The notes under the pieces are model-generated. The model saw nothing but the letters and a program-made list of their open reading frames with translations, did not search any database and was not told the DNA's origin. Position numbers and translations under genes: made by a program. From NCBI GenBank assembly GCA_014803435.1, contig JACYFD010000002.1, forward strand, positions 535,026-599,025: a stretch of DNA of 64,000 bases, read 5' to 3'. Below, piece after piece: positions 60,107 through 64,000 of this stretch. The DNA is from Cellulosimicrobium terreum (GTDB lineage: Bacteria; Actinomycetota; Actinomycetes; Actinomycetales; Cellulomonadaceae). Numbering within the stretch: position 1 is the first letter of the stretch; each line of letters opens with the position of its first letter.

Positions 60107-60925
60107 ATGACCACCGAACAGACCCCTGCCCTCGCCATCCGGGTGCGCGGCATCGAGAAGTCGTACAAGGACCTGCACGTGCTGCGCGCCGTCGACCTCG
60201 ACGTGGCAGCGGGAAGCATCCACGCGCTGCTCGGCTCCAACGGCGCCGGCAAGACCACCCTGGTGCGGATCCTGTCGACGCTGCTGACCGCCGACGCGGG
60301 CACCGCGACGGTCCACGGGTTCGACGTCGCCGAGAGCCCGGGCGAGGTGCGCGAGTCGATCAGCCTGACCGGGCAGTTCGCCGCTGTCGACGAGATCCTC
60401 ACCGGGCGGGAGAACCTCGTGCTCGTCGCCCGGCTGCGCCACCTGCGGAACCCGGGCGCGATCGCCGACGACCTGCTCGCCCGCTTCTCGCTCACCGACG
60501 CGGGAGGGCGCAGGGCGTCGACCTACTCGGGCGGCATGCGGCGCCGGCTGGACATCGCGATGAGCCTGATCGGCGACCCGCCGGTCATCTTCCTCGACGA
60601 GCCCACCACCGGCCTCGACCCGCAGGCCCGGATCGACGTGTGGCAGACCGTGAAGCAGCTCGCCCACGGCGGCACGACCGTGCTCCTGACCACCCAGTAC
60701 CTCGACGAGGCCGAGCAGCTCGCGGACCGCATCGCGATCCTGCACGAGGGCACGATCATCCAGAACGGCACGCTCGCCGAGCTCAAGCAGCTCATGCCGC
60801 CCGCGGAGGTGGAGTACGTCGAGAAGCAGCCCTCCCTCGAGGACGTCTTCCTCGCACTCGTCGGCAGCACCGGCGCGACCGACACCCCCGACAGCTCCGG
60901 CTCAGCACGAGAGGAATCCCGATGA
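60107..60925 (+). CDS. DrrA-type ABC transporter ATP-binding protein
   Basis: 272 residues from ATG 60107 with GGAG nine bases before; ATG 60089 is in frame but lacks a site. Walker A GSNGAGKTT, signature YSGGMRRRLDIAMSL, Walker B VIFLDEPTTGLDP and the DrrA ending QPSLEDVFLALVG place it with daunorubicin-type exporters. It overlaps the permease gene by four bases. Confidence 0.9.
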   Translation: MTTEQTPALAIRVRGIEKSYKDLHVLRAVDLDVAAGSIHALLGSNGAGKTTLVRILSTLLTADAGTATVHGFDVAESPGEVRESISLTGQFAAVDEILTGRENLVLVARLRHLRNPGAIADDLLARFSLTDAGGRRASTYSGGMRRRLDIAMSLIGDPPVIFLDEPTTGLDPQARIDVWQTVKQLAHGGTTVLLTTQYLDEAEQLADRIAILHEGTIIQNGTLAELKQLMPPAEVEYVEKQPSLEDVFLALVGSTGATDTPDSSGSAREESR

Positions 60926-61686
60926 CCACCCACGTCGTCACCGACACCCGCGTCCTCACCGGTCGTTCGCTGCGCCACATCCTGCGCAGCCCCGACACGA
61001 TCATCACCACCGCGATCACCCCGATCGCCCTGATGCTGCTGTTCGTGTATGTCCTCGGCGGTGCGATCAGCACCGGCAGCGACGACGCCTACATCGACTA
61101 CATGCTCCCGGGCATCCTGCTCATCACGATCGCGTCGGGCGTCGCCTACACCTCCTACCGGTTGTTCCTGGACCTGCAGGGCGGCATCTACGAGCGCTTC
61201 CAGTCCATGCCGATCGCGAGATCGAGCGTGCTGTGGGCCCACGTGCTCACGTCGCTGGTGGCGAACCTGATCTCCGTGGCGATCGTCGTGGGCGTCGCGT
61301 TCCTGCTGGGGTTCCGCACCGGGGCCTCCGTGGGCGGCTGGCTCGCGGTGGCGGGCATCCTGGTCCTGTTCACGCTCGCGCTGACCTGGCTCGCCGTCAT
61401 CGCCGGGCTGTCCGCGAAGACCGTCGACGGCGCGAGCGCGTTCAGCTACCCGCTGATCTTCCTGCCGTTCATCAGCTCGGCGTTCGTGCCCACCGAGTCC
61501 ATGCCTGGCCCGGTCGCCTGGTTCGCCGAGAACCAGCCCGTGACGGCGGTCGTGGACACTGTCCGAGCACTGTTCGCCCAGGAGCCCGTCGGCAACGACA
61601 TCTGGGTCGCCCTCGCCTGGCTCGTCGGCATCCTCGCCGTCGGCTACGGCGTCGCGATCGCCGTCTACCGTCGGCGGATCGGCTGA
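60922..61686 (+). CDS. DrrB-type ABC permease
   Basis: 254 residues with six helices. The ABC-2 signature FVPTESMPGPVAWFAENQPVT in the last third is typical for DrrB-like permeases, and the start has VLTGRSLRHILRSPDTIITTAITP. It forms a drug or lipid exporter with the upstream ATPase. Confidence 0.9.
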   Translation: MTTHVVTDTRVLTGRSLRHILRSPDTIITTAITPIALMLLFVYVLGGAISTGSDDAYIDYMLPGILLITIASGVAYTSYRLFLDLQGGIYERFQSMPIARSSVLWAHVLTSLVANLISVAIVVGVAFLLGFRTGASVGGWLAVAGILVLFTLALTWLAVIAGLSAKTVDGASAFSYPLIFLPFISSAFVPTESMPGPVAWFAENQPVTAVVDTVRALFAQEPVGNDIWVALAWLVGILAVGYGVAIAVYRRRIG

Positions 61687-61711
61687 ACCCACCGTCCGTG
61701 GACGCAGCGAG

Positions 61712-61739
61712 GTCGTGCCGGGCCACCGCCCGGCACGAC
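61712..61739. terminator. Convergent-gene terminator
   Basis: GTCGTGCCGGG (61712-61722) and CCCGGCACGAC (61729-61739) form a perfect 11-bp stem around a 6-base loop, between the converging permease genes, and are followed by GTCGTTGTGT. Confidence 0.8.
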
Positions 61740-61748
61740 GTCGTTGTG

Positions 61749-61792
61749 TCAGGAGGAGGTGCTGTCTCAGGAGGAGGTGCTGTCAGGAGGAG
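61749..61792. repeat. Tandem duplication at a stop codon
   Basis: TCAGGAGGAGGTGCTG appears at 61749 and 61767, and its first ten bases again at 61783, where TCA is the stop codon of the leftward permease gene. It is a recent slippage-type duplication outside the coding region. Confidence 0.75.
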
Positions 61793-63450
61793 CGGATGTC
61801 GCGGCGGCGGAAGCCGACGAACCCGAGGGCGAGGAGGGCGAGGGCGACGAGCGTGAGGAGCCCGAGGCTGCCCGCGTCGACGTCGGCACCCGGCAGCTGT
61901 GGGATGTGCCAGTACGGGGAGACCCCCTTCGCGGCGTCGGGCACGTCCTCCAGGAGCGACCCGAAGATGCCGACGACGAGCGCCCACACGAGAACCACCC
62001 AGGCCAGGCCCGCGAGGCCCGGCCGCCAGCCGAGGCAGACCCACACCACGCCGACGAGCGCGAGCACCGCCGGCAGGTACACCACCGAGGCGACGACGTA
62101 CTCGCCGAGCGACGGCGTCGTCACCCCCGCGGTCAGGGCACCGAGCCCGAGCGTGAGGCCGGAGACGACCAGCAGGATCGCCGAGCCCAGGACGGTCACG
62201 GCGAGCTGGGCGCCGAGCCACCGCGTGCGGCCCGTCGCGGTCGCGAGCACGGGCTCGACCCGCCCGCTCGTCTCCTCGGTGCGTGCCCGTAGCGCCGACG
62301 CGGTCGCGAAGCCGCCCACGGCGAGCGCCATGAACACGCTCAGCAGCGCGACGAAGCCGTTCACCATGTCGTCCTCGCCGAACAGGGCGGCCATCTCGGG
62401 GCTCGTGATGCTGAGCTCGTCGACCATGTCGCCGACGGAGTCGACGAACGTGCCCGACGCGTACGCCATGACGCCGATCCCCGCTCCCCACGCGACGACG
62501 GAGCCGACCTGCTGGCGCCAGGCGAGCGCGAACGGGGAGCGCAGGCGGGGGGCGGCGTTGGCCGGTCCTGCGCGGGGCGGGAGCAGCCCGGCGTCGACGT
62601 CGCGCCGGCTCGCGAGGAACGCGGCGAGGGCCAGCAGCAGCACGACCAGGGCGAGTGACAGCGCCAGCGGCCACCAGCGCAGGTCGACGAACGCACGGAT
62701 CTGCTGGGCCCAGCCGATGGGCGACAGCCACGAGACCCAGCTGCCGTGGGTCTCCTGCACGTCGCCGATCGCCCGGAGCAGGAAGGCGGCGCCGAGCGCG
62801 GCGAGACCCATGCCGGACGCCGTGCGCGCGTGCTCCGTGAGCTGGCTCGTCACGAGCCCGACCGCGGCGAAGACCAGACCCGTCACGCCGACGGCGGACG
62901 CGAGCGCGAACGAGTCCACGGCCTCGAGCCCGGCCGCGGCGAGCACGGCGCCGCTGAGGACCGTGACGAGCGCGTTCGCGACCAGCGCGAGCAGGAAGGT
63001 GGCGGTGGCCGGGGCGTGGCGGCCCACGACGCCGGCCCGCACGAGCTCCGAGCGGCCGGTCTCCTCCTCGGCCCGGGTGTGCCGCACGACGAGCAGGACG
63101 TTCATGATCGCGACGGCGATCATGGCCCAGAGGGCGAACTCGTTCGCGACCAGCGCGCCGAGGGTGTAGTCGTCGAGCCCGTACCCGGGACCGGACATCA
63201 TGACCGCCGCCGGGCTCGACACGAGCTCGGCGCGGACCTGCCGGTCTGCCGCGGTGGGGTAGACCGCGTCGAGCGCGGTCACCGCGTAGAGGAACAGGAG
63301 CGCGATCGAGAGCCCCCACACGGGCGTGCGCACCCGGTCACGGCGCAGTGCGAAGCGCAGCAGCGTGCCCGTCCCGGTGAGCGCGGAGCCGCCCCGGCGC
63401 TCGGAGCGGCGTGCCGGCGCGGTGCGCGGGGCGGTGGCGGTGGCGCTCAC
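61783..63450 (-). CDS. Large ABC permease (two-lobed, exporter type)
   Basis: 555 residues with about 12 helices, arranged as two similar halves (LRFALRRDRVRTPVWGLSIALL near the start and RSPFALAWRQQVGSVVAWGAG in the middle). Segments HTRAEEETGRSELVRAGVVGRHAP and RARTEETSGRVEPVLATATGR are the matching coupling loops, each containing R-x-E-E-T-x-G-R. This doubled permease is seen in actinobacterial exporters of unknown substrate. It begins at GTG 63450, overlapping the ATPase stop. Confidence 0.85.
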   Translation of the reverse strand: MSATATAPRTAPARRSERRGGSALTGTGTLLRFALRRDRVRTPVWGLSIALLFLYAVTALDAVYPTAADRQVRAELVSSPAAVMMSGPGYGLDDYTLGALVANEFALWAMIAVAIMNVLLVVRHTRAEEETGRSELVRAGVVGRHAPATATFLLALVANALVTVLSGAVLAAAGLEAVDSFALASAVGVTGLVFAAVGLVTSQLTEHARTASGMGLAALGAAFLLRAIGDVQETHGSWVSWLSPIGWAQQIRAFVDLRWWPLALSLALVVLLLALAAFLASRRDVDAGLLPPRAGPANAAPRLRSPFALAWRQQVGSVVAWGAGIGVMAYASGTFVDSVGDMVDELSITSPEMAALFGEDDMVNGFVALLSVFMALAVGGFATASALRARTEETSGRVEPVLATATGRTRWLGAQLAVTVLGSAILLVVSGLTLGLGALTAGVTTPSLGEYVVASVVYLPAVLALVGVVWVCLGWRPGLAGLAWVVLVWALVVGIFGSLLEDVPDAAKGVSPYWHIPQLPGADVDAGSLGLLTLVALALLALGFVGFRRRDIRSS

Positions 63451-64000
63451 AGCGCACCTGCCGTGTCGAGGCGCTCGAGCTCGTCGCCGTAGTGGCGCAT
63501 GAACAGCTCCTCGAGCGACGGCGGCGCGACGTGCAGGGACCGCACACCGTACGGGCCCAGGGTCGTCACGAGTCCGGCCATGTGGTCGTTGTCGACGTCG
63601 AACCTGGCGCGCGGGCCGTCGTCGGTGGGCTCGACGACGAGGTCGTGCACGCCCGGGAGCGTCCCGAGGTCCGTCGCGTCGCGCTCCGTCACGACGGTGA
63701 CGGCCGAGCGGGTGAGGTGGCGCAGCTCCTCCAGCGTCCCCGACTGCACGACCTTGCCGGCGCGGATGATGGTCACGGTGTCGCACAGCTTCTCGACCTC
63801 GGCCAGGATGTGGCTCGACAGCAGCACCGACCGGCCCTCCGCCACGATCTCCCGCACGCACTCGGTGAACACGGCCTCCATGAGCGGGTCGAGGCCGGAC
63901 GTCGGCTCGTCGAGGACGAGGAGCTCGACGTCGGACGCGAGCGCCGCGACGAGCGCGACCTTCTGCCGGTTCCCCTTGGAGTAGGTGCGGGCCTTCTTGG
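63447..64000 (-). CDS. ABC transporter ATP-binding protein (partial)
   Basis: The right edge of the window cuts off the N-terminal part, including Walker A. Visible are the signature YSKGNRQKVALVAAL, Walker B LLVLDEPTSGLDPLMEA, the H-loop LLSSHILAEVEKLCD and a C-terminal extension ending LRHYGDELERLDTAG-like. It is the motor for the doubled permease encoded next. Confidence 0.88.
   Translation of the reverse strand, partial: KKARTYSKGNRQKVALVAALASDVELLVLDEPTSGLDPLMEAVFTECVREIVAEGRSVLLSSHILAEVEKLCDTVTIIRAGKVVQSGTLEELRHLTRSAVTVVTERDATDLGTLPGVHDLVVEPTDDGPRARFDVDNDHMAGLVTTLGPYGVRSLHVAPPSLEELFMRHYGDELERLDTAGAL

Noticed and set aside
1-64000. Insertion sequence or complete prophage
   Set aside because: No transposase or phage structural gene is recognisable; the only mobile-element traces are the integrase remnant and the palindromic repeats.

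Overview
This is a very GC-rich window with strongly biased third codon positions, many GTG starts, and 4-8 base stop/start overlaps inside operons. It comes from a high-GC actinobacterium. Secreted GH18 chitinase with two small C-terminal chitin-binding modules, a GH81 beta-1,3-glucanase lipoprotein, mycothiol-type enzymes and IdeR/DtxR-type iron boxes point to Micrococcales of the Cellulomonas / Cellulosimicrobium type. The genus is an inference.

Layout. 0-3.7 kb: a polyphosphate-polymerase (VTC)/DUF4956/lipoprotein operon diverges from an iron-box-controlled siderophore reductase and binding lipoprotein. 3.7-6 kb: tRNA-Ser(CGA), its terminator, a decayed tyrosine integrase and an AbiE-type toxin-antitoxin pair form an old integration site. 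6-12.2 kb: an ABC exporter, a LuxR-type two-component system and two PAP2 phosphatases. 12.4-16 kb: chitinase, RidA, a mycothiol-dependent-type enzyme, a NUDIX hydrolase and a 42-residue membrane protein. 16.2-20 kb: thiolase and glutaryl-CoA-dehydrogenase-like genes, then two small conserved genes. 19.9-24.2 kb: an FMN-riboswitch-controlled PnuC-family transporter (probably RibM), TetR, MOSC, CPBP protease and a methyltransferase. 24.3-28.6 kb: the Hen1/Pnkp RNA-repair pair. 28.7-32.1 kb: an ECF transporter (fused ATPases, T, S) behind an iron box. 32-36.6 kb: small membrane proteins, two LLM oxidoreductases, Dabb and a phytoene-desaturase-like enzyme. 37-41.8 kb: a GT2 synthase / HlyD-like / GH81 operon that looks like an exopolysaccharide (possibly beta-1,3-glucan) export system. 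41.9-46.3 kb: uracil permease, then an AbiEi-like nuclease gene bracketed by tandem pairs of palindromic repeats, then GNAT, LytR_C and a conserved actinobacterial gene. 46.6-56.3 kb: kdp microproteins-kdpABC-kdpDE with convergent trkH, a complete potassium locus. 56.4-64 kb: three ABC-2 type exporter units, two of them next to TetR or ribbon-helix-helix regulators with clear palindromic operators.

The most unusual structure is a family of palindromic elements, each exactly 60 bp, with 15-base inverted ends (GCCGAACCCCGGGTT / AACCCGGGGTTCGGC) and a variable 30-bp core. There are six full copies and one half copy between 25 and 45 kb. Four copies form two tandem pairs (10-bp gaps) flanking the AbiEi-like nuclease gene, and one copy lies in frame inside hen1 as 20 extra codons. 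A second, GC-rich 80-bp repeat is shared by the 3' end of the GT2 gene and the 5' end of kdpB. No transposase, IS element, CRISPR array or rRNA gene was seen.
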